A stretch of 64,000 nt of DNA from Streptomyces sp. NBC_00457 (lineage in GTDB: Bacteria; Actinomycetota; Actinomycetes; Streptomycetales; Streptomycetaceae), in contig NZ_CP107905.1 of NCBI RefSeq assembly GCF_036014015.1, positions 6,138,001-6,202,000 of the forward strand. The letters run 5' to 3'. The position numbers and the translations under genes are program-made. Below, in pieces: positions 39,643 through 47,090 of the stretch. Below the pieces are notes generated by a model. It saw only the letters and a program-made list of their open reading frames with translations, did not search any database and had not been told where the DNA came from. How positions within the stretch are numbered: the first letter of the stretch is position 1; every line of letters starts with the position of its first letter.

Positions 39643-40878
39643 ATGGCGAAGCAGCGGAACACCCAGCTCGAAGTGCTGCTCACGGAGTTCGGCTACACCC
39701 ACCAGCGGCTCGCCGACGAGGTCAACCGGGTCGCCGATGACGAGTTCGGCGCAGCAGCGAACTGCACTGACCGGCATGTACGGCGCTGGATTTCCGGAGA
39801 AGTCCAATGGCCCTGGAGCCGTTACCTTCGGCCTCTCCAGCACATCTTCGGCCGCAGCCCACAGGACATGGGGTTCGTACCGCGCAAAGCCTTACCGCTT
39901 CCTGCCCGGCCGCAGTCGGCACCCGTCAAGGACCAGCACCCGGTGCAGCGTCGGACCTTCATCGCCGGGGCCCTCGCCGCCACCCTCGGCACAGACCAGA
40001 CCCCCCGGCGAGGCCGCCTCGGCATGACCGACGTCGATCGCGTCCAGGGCACCATCACCCGCCTCGACGCCCACTTCAACGGGCTCGGCGGCGGCGCACT
40101 GGTCGACGTCGCCACCGACTACCTGACCCGACTTCAGCACGCTCTGGACCACTGCACCTACGGCGAACGTGTCGAGCGTGCCCTGACCAGAGCCGTGGCC
40201 GACGTCGCGGCCTGCGCGGGATGGTCTGCGCATGACTGCGGCGACTACGCCCGCGCTGCCCAACTGCGCAACCAGGCGCTACAAGCGGCACTGCTGGCCC
40301 GCGATCCCATCGCGGTGACCCGGGCATGGTCCGACCTCGCCGCGCAGGCAGAGCACGCCGGGCGGCCCGCAGAAGCCGCCCGCATCAACCGGGCCGCGCT
40401 CTCAGAACGGCATGTACGCGCCCAGCCGCTGATCGCCTCACTCCTGCACGCCCGGCTGGCCGACTGCCTTGCCCAGACGGGTGATCCCAAGGGCATGGGC
40501 CGCCAGCTCGCCGCCGCCGAAGGCACCTACGACCGGGCCGACATCGTGGGCGCTGCCTCGTGGCTCGCTTTCCTCACCCCGGCCGAACTCTCCGGGCTGG
40601 CCGCCCTCGCCCACCAGAGTGCTGGCCTCTATGCCCGGGCGGAAGAACAAGCCGCGCGCACCCTCGATCTCCTGGACGTCAGGTTCGCCCGCAACCGCGC
40701 CTACTACACGGTGCTGCTCGCTGAACTCCAGCTCGCCCAAGGAGACCTCGATCGGGCAGCCGCCACGGTGGCCGACGTGCAGGTCGCCGGGGTAGCCAGC
40801 AGCCGTATCGCGGCCCGTATAGAGCGGGTCACCGCAGCAGCCCACGCCCCGGAGGGACACCGTGACGACGCACGCTGA
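39643..40878 (+). CDS. HTH-TPR transcriptional regulator
   Basis: A 411-residue protein beginning MAKQRNTQLEVLLTEFGYTHQRLADEVNR, with an XRE-like helix-turn-helix (residues ~8-70; DRHVRRWISGEVQWPWSRYL). An RRTFIAGALAATLG segment follows near 107, then about seven helical TPR-like repeats (residues ~160-400). Streptomyces proteins of this type sense peptides or small signals through the TPR part. GGGGGA lies five bases upstream of the ATG. The 3' end overlaps the GNAT start, and a 79-bp piece of this gene (40611-40689) recurs at 45515-45593. Confidence 0.8.
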   Translation: MAKQRNTQLEVLLTEFGYTHQRLADEVNRVADDEFGAAANCTDRHVRRWISGEVQWPWSRYLRPLQHIFGRSPQDMGFVPRKALPLPARPQSAPVKDQHPVQRRTFIAGALAATLGTDQTPRRGRLGMTDVDRVQGTITRLDAHFNGLGGGALVDVATDYLTRLQHALDHCTYGERVERALTRAVADVAACAGWSAHDCGDYARAAQLRNQALQAALLARDPIAVTRAWSDLAAQAEHAGRPAEAARINRAALSERHVRAQPLIASLLHARLADCLAQTGDPKGMGRQLAAAEGTYDRADIVGAASWLAFLTPAELSGLAALAHQSAGLYARAEEQAARTLDLLDVRFARNRAYYTVLLAELQLAQGDLDRAAATVADVQVAGVASSRIAARIERVTAAAHAPEGHRDDAR

Positions 40879-41419
40879 TCTCGACCTCACGCACTACAGG
40901 CACGCGGATGCGGGCGTGATCCGCGGGCTCCTCTTGGACGTGCACGACGAGGTGTACGAGGGCAGTGACGATCCGCTCGCCGGGCGGGAAGAGTTCGCGA
41001 AGTTCGTCGACCACTGGTCGGCTCGCGAGGGCTTCGCGTGCGTGGTCGGCTACGACCAGGGCGAACCGGTCGGCTACGCGTACGGGGCGCCGCTGAGCAC
41101 AGCCACGACCTGGTGGGCGAAGGTAACCCCACCTCTGCCGGGGGAGTTCACGGCGGAGACCGGTACGCGGACCTTCGCCCTGTCTGAGTTGATGGTGCGT
41201 GCCAGGTGGCGTGGCACCGGAGCCGCCAAGACGATCCATGACGAGCTGCTGCGTTGGCGCGGCGAGGAACGGGTCACGCTCCTGGTGCACAAGGCGCACG
41301 GCAAGGTGCGGGCACTGTACGAGGGATGGGGCTACCGGACGGTGGGCGAGACGGTGCCCTTCGAGGGGGCGCCGAAGTTGTGCGCGATGGTGCTGGGCCG
41401 GCATCAGGGAGGGGCCTGA
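40862..41419 (+). CDS. GNAT family N-acetyltransferase
   Basis: A 185-residue GNAT protein: LSELMVRARWRGTGAAKTIHDELLRWRGEERVTLLV carries the acetyl-CoA pyrophosphate loop (R-x-x-G-x-G/A), and VRALYEGWGYRTVGE is the usual C-terminal beta-bulge region. The GTG start lies within the end of the HTH-TPR gene (17-bp overlap). Its last ~30 codons are repeated at 45615-45702 as part of the mosaic copy. The substrate is unknown. Confidence 0.85.
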   Translation: MTTHADLDLTHYRHADAGVIRGLLLDVHDEVYEGSDDPLAGREEFAKFVDHWSAREGFACVVGYDQGEPVGYAYGAPLSTATTWWAKVTPPLPGEFTAETGTRTFALSELMVRARWRGTGAAKTIHDELLRWRGEERVTLLVHKAHGKVRALYEGWGYRTVGETVPFEGAPKLCAMVLGRHQGGA

Positions 41420-41625
41420 TGAGCGGTGCCGCGTGCGCCCGTCTCCCGCCCGTTCTGTGCTGACGAGCTCGCTGGTCGCGAACCTCCACTACCGCCGCGC
41501 CTGTGCCACCGCCTTGACACCCCCTCCGCCCGCCCCGGCACCCTGATGAAGTGACCGAACCCGCCAGGCGGACCCTTCTCCTGGCCGCCGCCGCTGCCGG
41601 GCTGGGGCTCGTCGGATGCACCTCA
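41331..41625 (+). repeat. Left copy of a ~295-bp duplicated segment
   Basis: Nearly identical to 45613-45908. It spans the GNAT 3' end, an intergenic region and the first ~25 codons of the lipoprotein gene. Together with the right mosaic copy it brackets the five-gene module 41626-45514. Confidence 0.85.
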
Positions 41626-41655
41626 GGGGAGGGCCGCCCCACCCGGCGACCATGA
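41551..41655 (+). pseudogene. Truncated 5' end of the lipoprotein gene intact at 45835
   Basis: The GTG at 41551 opens a frame encoding MTEPARRTLLLAAAAAGLG and the lipobox LVGC, the same as the start of the protein at 45835. After TS the sequence diverges and stops at TGA 41653, giving only 34 codons. It is a broken copy left at the left edge of the inserted module. Confidence 0.8.
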
Positions 41656-41803
41656 CCTCACACCCATCTGCGCGAGTTATCACCAGCTCCAGCGAAGCAC
41701 CAAGGGAGCCGACCGTCACGAGTTCTGCGTTTGACGACAGCCCGGCACGGGGCTGCACTGGATTCATGGCCGCTGCGGCGACTCCGTCCTAAGGAGAGCA
41801 GCG

Positions 41804-42655
41804 ATGACAACCTTGCAGAGCTTCAACCTGCTGCAGCCGTACAAGATCGCTGAGGAGACGTTCGTCATCCCGTGGGCCCTTGAGGCCCCGCCGGTCGGCC
41901 ACTTCCCGATGAACTCGATGGTGATCCGGGGAACCGAACCGGTCCTCGTGGACACCGGGGCACCCGCAGTGCGGTCCCAGTGGCTGGAGGCAGCCTGGTC
42001 CGTCGTGGATCCCCTGGACGTACGGTGGATCTTCCTCACCCACGACGACCGCGACCACGCCGGCAACCTTCTGGCGGTCCTCGCGGAATGCCCGAACGCG
42101 ACCCTGCTGACGACATGGTTCTCCATCGGCCGTATGGCCGAGGAGTGGGAGACGCCCGTCAACCGGTGCCGCTTCATGACCGACGGCGACACGATCGACG
42201 TGGGCGATCGCACCCTGGTCGCCAAGCGACCGCCCCTGTACGACAACCCCACGACCCGCGCCCTCTTCGACCCGAAGGCCAACGTCCTGTGGGCCGTGGA
42301 CACCTTCGCCACGAACGTGCCGACGCCTATGCCCGAGACGGCGGCGCTGTCGCCGGACGAATTCCGCGACGGCCAGTTCTTCGGCGGAAGGCTGGTCTCC
42401 CCCTGGGTCGCCCTGCTGGACGCCCAGAAGTTCGGGACGGTCGTCACCGACTTCCAACACCTGAACGCCGAGGTCATCGCCGGCTGCCACTGCCCGGTCC
42501 TCCGCGGAGCCCAGATCCCCGAGGCCTACGACCTCCTCCGCCAGCTCCCCGGAATCCCGCCGTGGGCAGAGTTCACCCAGGCCGACCTGGACCAGTGGAT
42601 GGCGGTTGCCGAGAGCTCGGTTCCGCCGGAGCAGCCGCGGCCGTCGGGGACGTGA
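41804..42655 (+). CDS. MBL-fold metallohydrolase with HxDxDH motif
   Basis: A 283-residue metallo-beta-lactamase-fold protein. The metal motif reads FLTHDDRDHAGN, that is H-x-D-x-D-H instead of H-x-H-x-D-H. VLVDTGAP precedes it, and LWAVDTFATNVP and AGCHCPVLRG supply later ligands. A non-His residue at the third position also occurs in flavodiiron-type proteins (H-x-E-x-D-H), which bind a di-iron centre and oxygen or NO, so a di-iron oxidoreductase-type site is possible. AAGGAGAG lies upstream of the ATG. It is the first gene of the bracketed module. Confidence 0.8.
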   Translation: MTTLQSFNLLQPYKIAEETFVIPWALEAPPVGHFPMNSMVIRGTEPVLVDTGAPAVRSQWLEAAWSVVDPLDVRWIFLTHDDRDHAGNLLAVLAECPNATLLTTWFSIGRMAEEWETPVNRCRFMTDGDTIDVGDRTLVAKRPPLYDNPTTRALFDPKANVLWAVDTFATNVPTPMPETAALSPDEFRDGQFFGGRLVSPWVALLDAQKFGTVVTDFQHLNAEVIAGCHCPVLRGAQIPEAYDLLRQLPGIPPWAEFTQADLDQWMAVAESSVPPEQPRPSGT

Positions 42656-42774
42656 GCGGCGCTGCCGCGTGGCGTTGGGATCTGCTGCACTCCGGCGCCT
42701 AGGACACGCCCGCCATCTCTGGCAGGGAAGCCTTGCGGACAGAAGCTGACCGCAAGGCTTCCTACGGTCGTTCC

Positions 42775-43644
42775 ATGACGCAGAACAGCACGCAGACGCA
42801 GAAGATCCTTGTCACCGGCGCCACGGGAACCGTCGGCCGCCAGGTCGTCGCCGAACTGCTCGCCCGCGGCCACGCGGTCCGCGCTCTCACCCGGGACGCG
42901 GCGACGGCCGACCTCCCGGCCGACGTCGAGGTCGTCCAGGGCGACCTGACCGAACCCGACAGCCTGATCCCGGCCCTGGAGGGCGTCACCGGCCTTCATC
43001 TGATCACCTTCGGCGGGCCCTACTTCGCTCCGCTGGAGACCGGCCCGCGGATCCTGGAGCTGGCCCGCGCGGCCGGCGTACGCCGGGTCACCGTGCTGCA
43101 CGGCGGCGGGCCGTCCCTGCTGGAGGATGCCGTGCGTGCCGACGACGGTGTGGACTGGACCGTGCTCATGCCGGTCGAGTTCATGGCCAACGCCCTGGAG
43201 TGGGCGGACGGGATCATGGCCTCGGGTGTGGTGCGCGAGCCGTTCGTCTCTCGGCTGAGCGCCATGGTGCACGAGGGCGACATCGGCGCGGTCGCCGCGG
43301 TCGCGCTCACCGAGGAGGGGCATGGAGGCAAGGAGTACGTGATCACCGGTCCCGAGCTGCTGACCGTCGGCGACAAGGTGGCGACGATCGCAGCCGCCTG
43401 TGGCCGGGAGATCGCCCTGGCCGAGCTGACCGAGGGGGAGGCAGTCGCCCAGTGGCGGGCGGCGGGCCACCCGGAGGATGTCATCGGCTTCCTGCTCGAG
43501 GCGTACGGGAACACCCCGGAGGTGGGCCGAACGGTCGTCGACACCGTCGAGAAGGTCACCGGCCGCCCGGCCCGCACCTTCGGCCAGTGGGCCACGGAGC
43601 ACGCGGACGCCTTCACGGCCCAGTCCTCTGCGGCAACGGCATAG
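42775..43644 (+). CDS. NmrA-like atypical SDR (NAD(P)-binding) protein
   Basis: A 289-residue atypical short-chain dehydrogenase. The N-terminal loop ILVTGATGTVGRQVV is the NAD(P)-binding G-x-x-G-x-x-G. Later parts such as VTVLHGGGPSLLED, LMPVEFMANALEW and YVITGPELLTVGDKVATIA are typical of NmrA/QOR2-like sensors or quinone reductases. The canonical Y-x3-K is absent. The ATG at 42775 was chosen over an upstream in-frame start at 42733. Confidence 0.85.
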   Translation: MTQNSTQTQKILVTGATGTVGRQVVAELLARGHAVRALTRDAATADLPADVEVVQGDLTEPDSLIPALEGVTGLHLITFGGPYFAPLETGPRILELARAAGVRRVTVLHGGGPSLLEDAVRADDGVDWTVLMPVEFMANALEWADGIMASGVVREPFVSRLSAMVHEGDIGAVAAVALTEEGHGGKEYVITGPELLTVGDKVATIAAACGREIALAELTEGEAVAQWRAAGHPEDVIGFLLEAYGNTPEVGRTVVDTVEKVTGRPARTFGQWATEHADAFTAQSSAATA

Positions 43645-43677
43645 CCCGCGGGTAGTGCGTGGGCAGGACGCGGAGGC

Positions 43678-44118
43678 TCACCTCGGACAGCCGGCCTCCG
43701 CGACCAGCTCGTCCAAGCCGGGGATGACGTTGCCGCACGGGCACCGGTCCGGATGGCCGAGCAGTTCGTAGAGGTGCCGCTCGGCGGACTCGGAGATCAC
43801 GTGCTCCCAGCGGCACGCCTCGATGTGCACCTCTTCCCATGGCATCCGGATCACGCTGACGAGCAGGCACTCGGCCAGCCTGTGCTTGCGCACCACCCGG
43901 GTGGCCAGCGCCCTGCCCGCCTCGGTGAGCACCAGTCGCCGGTCGCGGGCCACATGCAGCAGGCCGTCCCGCTGCATCCTGGCGACCGTCTGGCTGACCG
44001 TCGGGCCCGACTGGGCAAGCCGTTCCACTATCCGCGCCCGCAGCGGGACGATGCCCTGTTCCTCGAGTTCGAGCACCGTACGGAGGTACATCTCCGTGGT
44101 GTCGATGAGTCGGGACAC
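43678..44118 (-). CDS. Short DtxR/MntR-type metal-dependent repressor lacking the SH3-like domain
   Basis: A 146-residue protein with an N-terminal winged helix ([26 protein letters not shown]). Metal ligands are conserved: Met in [14 protein letters not shown], His in HRLAE, and Cys-x-x-Glu-His in ACRWEHVIS. The protein ends with [10 protein letters not shown], so the C-terminal SH3/FeoA-like domain of DtxR or IdeR (about 230 residues) is missing. Such short forms resemble MntR. It lies 7 bp downstream of the PEBP gene on the same strand and is convergent with the NmrA-like gene. Confidence 0.85.
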   Translation of the reverse strand: MSRLIDTTEMYLRTVLELEEQGIVPLRARIVERLAQSGPTVSQTVARMQRDGLLHVARDRRLVLTEAGRALATRVVRKHRLAECLLVSVIRMPWEEVHIEACRWEHVISESAERHLYELLGHPDRCPCGNVIPGLDELVAEAGCPR

Positions 44119-44125
44119 GCCGTCG

Positions 44126-44665
44126 TCAGGCGGGCGTCTCGGCGGTGGCGGTCAGGACCGCGCGGCCGAGGATGTGGCTCGCCATGGTGAAGCCGAGGAG
44201 GGCCGGGGTGGCGTCGGCCGCGACGCCGATGGACTCGACGGCGAGGGCGTGTATGACGACGTAGTAGCGGTGCGGGCCGTGTCCGGCCGGCGGGGCGGCG
44301 CCGATGAAGCGGGCCAGGCGGGCGTCGTTGGGCAGCTGGAAGGCACCCTCGGGCAGGCCCGAGCCGGTGTCGTCGCCGGCGCCCTCGGGCAGCTCCGTGA
44401 CGGTGGCGGGGATGTCGGCGACCGCCCAGTGCCAGAACCCGGACCCGGTCGGGGCGTCGGGGTCGTAGACGGTGACGGCGTAGCTCTTGGTGCCCTCCGG
44501 GGCGCCGCTCCAGGAAAGCTGCGGGGAGACGTCCTTTCCGCCGGGGACGCCGAAGATGCCGGAGAACTGCTCGGGTGACCAGGCCGTGCCGTCGGTGACG
44601 GTGGTGCTGGTGACGGTGAACGAAGCCGCCTCGGGGAGGCGGGCGAACGGGTCGTTGGCGCTCAT
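44126..44665 (-). CDS. PEBP family protein (YbhB/YbcL, Raf kinase inhibitor-like)
   Basis: A 179-residue phosphatidylethanolamine-binding fold. Conserved parts are [36 protein letters not shown] and [14 protein letters not shown], forming the anion-binding pocket (D-P-D-A-P and G-x-H-R-Y). The role in bacteria is poorly known. The start at 44665 is preceded by GAGAGGAA. It is divergent from the GntR gene across an 80-bp region with a perfect palindrome. Confidence 0.88.
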   Translation of the reverse strand: MSANDPFARLPEAASFTVTSTTVTDGTAWSPEQFSGIFGVPGGKDVSPQLSWSGAPEGTKSYAVTVYDPDAPTGSGFWHWAVADIPATVTELPEGAGDDTGSGLPEGAFQLPNDARLARFIGAAPPAGHGPHRYYVVIHALAVESIGVAADATPALLGFTMASHILGRAVLTATAETPA

Positions 44666-44708
44666 CGCGTCGTTCCTCTCTGTCTGATGCAGATCGACCA
44701 TAACATGG

Positions 44709-44720
44709 ATAATCGATTAT
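44709..44720. promoter_or_regulatory. AT-rich palindrome between PEBP and GntR genes
   Basis: ATAATCGATTAT is a perfect 12-bp palindrome in otherwise GC-rich DNA, placed in the divergent promoter region. It could be the GntR operator for both genes. Confidence 0.55.
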
Positions 44721-44745
44721 TGAACGGATCGTCTATGCTCGAGGT

Positions 44746-45426
44746 ATGACGCAGACGGCCGACAGCACCCCGACCTCCTCGGGGAAGCAGATGCTTTCCG
44801 AGCAGGTCTACGCGCACCTGCGCGACGCGATCATGCGCGGTGACTTCGCCCCCCGTGACGCCCTCAAACCGCAGGACCTCGCCAAGCAGCAGGGCGTCAG
44901 CCTGGCCGTCGTACGCGAAGCGCTCGTGCGGCTGGTCGGCGAGGGTCTCGCCGACCGGTTGCCCAATCGCGGGTTCGCCGTCCCGGCCTCCTCCGACCTC
45001 CGCTGGCACGAGATCGCGGAGGCCCGCCGGACCGTCGAACCGGTCGTGCTGCGCATGTCCATCGAGCGCGGCGACCTCGACTGGGAGGCCCGCGTACGAG
45101 CCGCCCACCACCGCCTGGCCCGCACCCCGCCGTATCTGCCGGAGGAGGGCGAGTACTACACCGGCGCCTGGGCCGAGGCCCACCGGGCCTTCCATCGCAC
45201 CCTGCTGGAGGGCTGCGGCAACCCCGTCCTGCTGGAGACCTGCGACCGGCTGTGGACCGTGAGCGAGCTGGCCCGCCGCTGGTCGTCGCACCGCAACCCC
45301 GACCGGGACGGCCTCCGCGAGCACCGCCGCCTGGAGGAGGCGGCGCTGGCGCGGGACGCCGACGGGGCGGCCGAGATGCTGGTCCAGCACCTCACGCTGA
45401 CTGCGGCGGGCCTGAACGGATCCTGA
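44746..45426 (+). CDS. GntR family regulator, FCD/FadR type
   Basis: A 226-residue protein: winged helix LSEQVYAHLRDAIMRGDFAPRDALKPQDLAKQQGVSLAVVREALVRL at residues ~18-65, then an FCD helical ligand-binding domain (EIAEARRTVEP, AHRAFHRTLLEGCGNPVLLE). FCD proteins bind small acids with a metal. It is divergent from the PEBP-DtxR pair and probably regulates that pair and itself. It is the last gene of the bracketed module. Confidence 0.9.
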   Translation: MTQTADSTPTSSGKQMLSEQVYAHLRDAIMRGDFAPRDALKPQDLAKQQGVSLAVVREALVRLVGEGLADRLPNRGFAVPASSDLRWHEIAEARRTVEPVVLRMSIERGDLDWEARVRAAHHRLARTPPYLPEEGEYYTGAWAEAHRAFHRTLLEGCGNPVLLETCDRLWTVSELARRWSSHRNPDRDGLREHRRLEEAALARDADGAAEMLVQHLTLTAAGLNGS

Positions 45427-45436
45427 TCCCGTCGGC

Positions 45437-45512
45437 CGTCCGCGGCGCCGTCGTGGCTGGTCGCGCCCACGCGGCGGAGCCGCACATTGATACAGCCCCC
45501 CGCCCCCTCTGC
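45437..45512 (+). repeat. Palindromic intergenic-type repeat, copy 5 (long, 3' end altered)
   Basis: The long subtype, with CGTGGCTGGTCGCGC, GCGGCGGAGCCGC and ATTGATACAGC. The terminal GC hairpin is degraded to CCGCCCCCTCTGCG exactly where the mosaic duplicate begins (45515). The repeat therefore marks the right junction of the module. Confidence 0.75.
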
Positions 45513-45514
45513 GC

Positions 45515-45908
45515 CCACCAGAGTGCCGGCCTCTATGCCCGGGCGGAAGAACAAGCCGCGCGCACCCTCGATCTCCTGGACGTCAGGTTCGCCACGGTGG
45601 CCGACGTACAGGTTGCTACCGGACGGTGGGCGAGACGGTGCCCTTCGAGGGGGGGCCGAAGTTGTGCGCGATGGCGCTGGGCCGGCATCAGGGAGGGGCC
45701 TGATGAGCGGTGCCGCGTGCGCCCGTCTCCCGCCCGTTCTGCGCCGACGAGCTCGCTGGTCGCGAACCTCCACTACCGCCGCGCCTGTGCCACCGCCTTG
45801 ACACCCCCTCCGCCCGCCCCGGCACCCTGAAGAAGTGACCGAACCCGCCAGGCGGACCCTTCTCCTGGCCGCCGCCGCTGCCGGGCTGGGGCTAGTCGGA
45901 TGTACCTC
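45515..45908 (+). repeat. Right mosaic copy of the HTH-TPR / GNAT / lipoprotein junction
   Basis: Three collinear pieces of the left flank are joined: 45515-45593 equals 40611-40689 (HTH-TPR gene), about 45591-45615 equals 40762-40786, and 45613-45908 equals 41331-41625. The first join lies on a shared GCC and the second on a short GCT-type match, so internal deletions at microhomology explain it. No intact gene is encoded except the start of the lipoprotein at 45835. Confidence 0.85.
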
Positions 45909-46836
45909 TGAGGAGCGGGCCGGCGAGAAGCCCAGTCCCTCGGGCACGCCTCCCCGGACGCCCACCTCGGTGCTCCCGACGCCGACCGAAACACCGCTCC
46001 CCGCCGCCTCCCCCTGGCCCCTCGCCCGCACGGAAGTCGAACCGCAGGCCAAGCGGAACGCCGTACGGCTTCTCGAAGCCCTCGGTACCTGGCCCCGTGG
46101 GCAGGGCGGAACCGGGCCCGCGAGGCGGAGGGCGGAGGCGCAGGGCGTGTCGTCCGCTTCCGCGCCTGGAGTCGTCGATCAGGCTCAACCCCTCCTCGAC
46201 GCCGGTTCCGAGGCCACCGCCCGTGTCATCGCCGCGCAGTACGGCGGGCTGCTCGCCACGCGGGCCAGTGTTCTCGTGGCGATGCGTCAGTGGGGGCGTG
46301 CGGAGGACGGTGCGGTCCGGGCCGGGGGTGCCACCGTCGACGTACGGCTGGGGCGGTCGCCCGGTGGGTGGCGGGTCGGCGCCCTGTATCCGTCCCGTCC
46401 CGCGCCGCCCCTCGCCCGGCCCGGCGCGCTGATCGAGCGGGTCGTCGGCCATGACCGCATCCACCTCCCGCCCGCCGCCGACGCCGACGTACGGGCAGGC
46501 CGGCTGCGGCCCAGGGCGCTGCGTGCGCTGCTCGCGCTCGCGGAGACGTACGAGATCGATGTGAGCGTCGTGCACACCGGGCACCCGCGGAACGTTTTCG
46601 GGACGAACCGGCTCAGCGATCACACGCGGATGCGGGCGTTCGACGTGTGGGCGGTCGACGGGAGGTCGGTGATCGACCCGGAGACTCCCGACTCGCTCAT
46701 CGACGGGTTCATGCGGGACGCGGCGCGGGCGGGGGCGTACAACATCGGCGGGCCGCGGCTGCTCGGGGGCGGGGCGTTCTTCTCCGATCGCGTGCATCGG
46801 GATCATCTGCACATCGCCTTCGACAGCGACACGTAG
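45835..46836 (+). CDS. Lipoprotein with D,D-carboxypeptidase-like (M15-type) C-terminal domain
   Basis: A 333-residue lipoprotein. RR followed by a hydrophobic stretch ends in the lipobox LVGC, then a long Pro/Thr/Ser linker. The C-terminal ~130 residues contain LSDHTRMRAFDVWAV (H-x(6)-D) and RVHRDHLHIAF, the zinc-binding pattern of peptidase M15-type D,D-carboxypeptidases or related folds. The glycine of the usual H-x-x-G-x-A-x-D is Met here, so activity is uncertain. It would be anchored outside the membrane and act on cell wall. A truncated copy of its start is at 41551. Confidence 0.75.
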   Translation: MTEPARRTLLLAAAAAGLGLVGCTSEERAGEKPSPSGTPPRTPTSVLPTPTETPLPAASPWPLARTEVEPQAKRNAVRLLEALGTWPRGQGGTGPARRRAEAQGVSSASAPGVVDQAQPLLDAGSEATARVIAAQYGGLLATRASVLVAMRQWGRAEDGAVRAGGATVDVRLGRSPGGWRVGALYPSRPAPPLARPGALIERVVGHDRIHLPPAADADVRAGRLRPRALRALLALAETYEIDVSVVHTGHPRNVFGTNRLSDHTRMRAFDVWAVDGRSVIDPETPDSLIDGFMRDAARAGAYNIGGPRLLGGGAFFSDRVHRDHLHIAFDSDT

Positions 46837-46867
46837 GCCGTTGCTCCCGGACCGGCGATCGCGTCGA

Positions 46868-47029
46868 TCACTCTGCCTTGCGTGCGCGCCTGCGCCGCCG
46901 CAGCGGCGCCGTCACCCACATCGTCAATCCGAACAGGGAAAGGAACAACGCCCCTCCGATGACGGTAGGGACGGCCGCGATGATGGCGAAGGTCAGCAGA
47001 AGCTCCGCCCACGTCGGTTCCTCTTCCAT
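46868..47029 (-). CDS. Small single-pass membrane protein
   Basis: A 53-residue protein starting MEEEPTWAELLLTF, with one hydrophobic segment (about residues 8-38) and a basic tail RRRRRARKAE. GGGAG lies upstream of the ATG at 47029. No family recognised. Confidence 0.55.
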   Translation of the reverse strand: MEEEPTWAELLLTFAIIAAVPTVIGGALFLSLFGLTMWVTAPLRRRRRARKAE

Positions 47030-47090
47030 CGTGCTCCCACCCTGCGCCATGGACGTCACGACGCCAGCAGGGATCGATCAGTTCCCCGCC

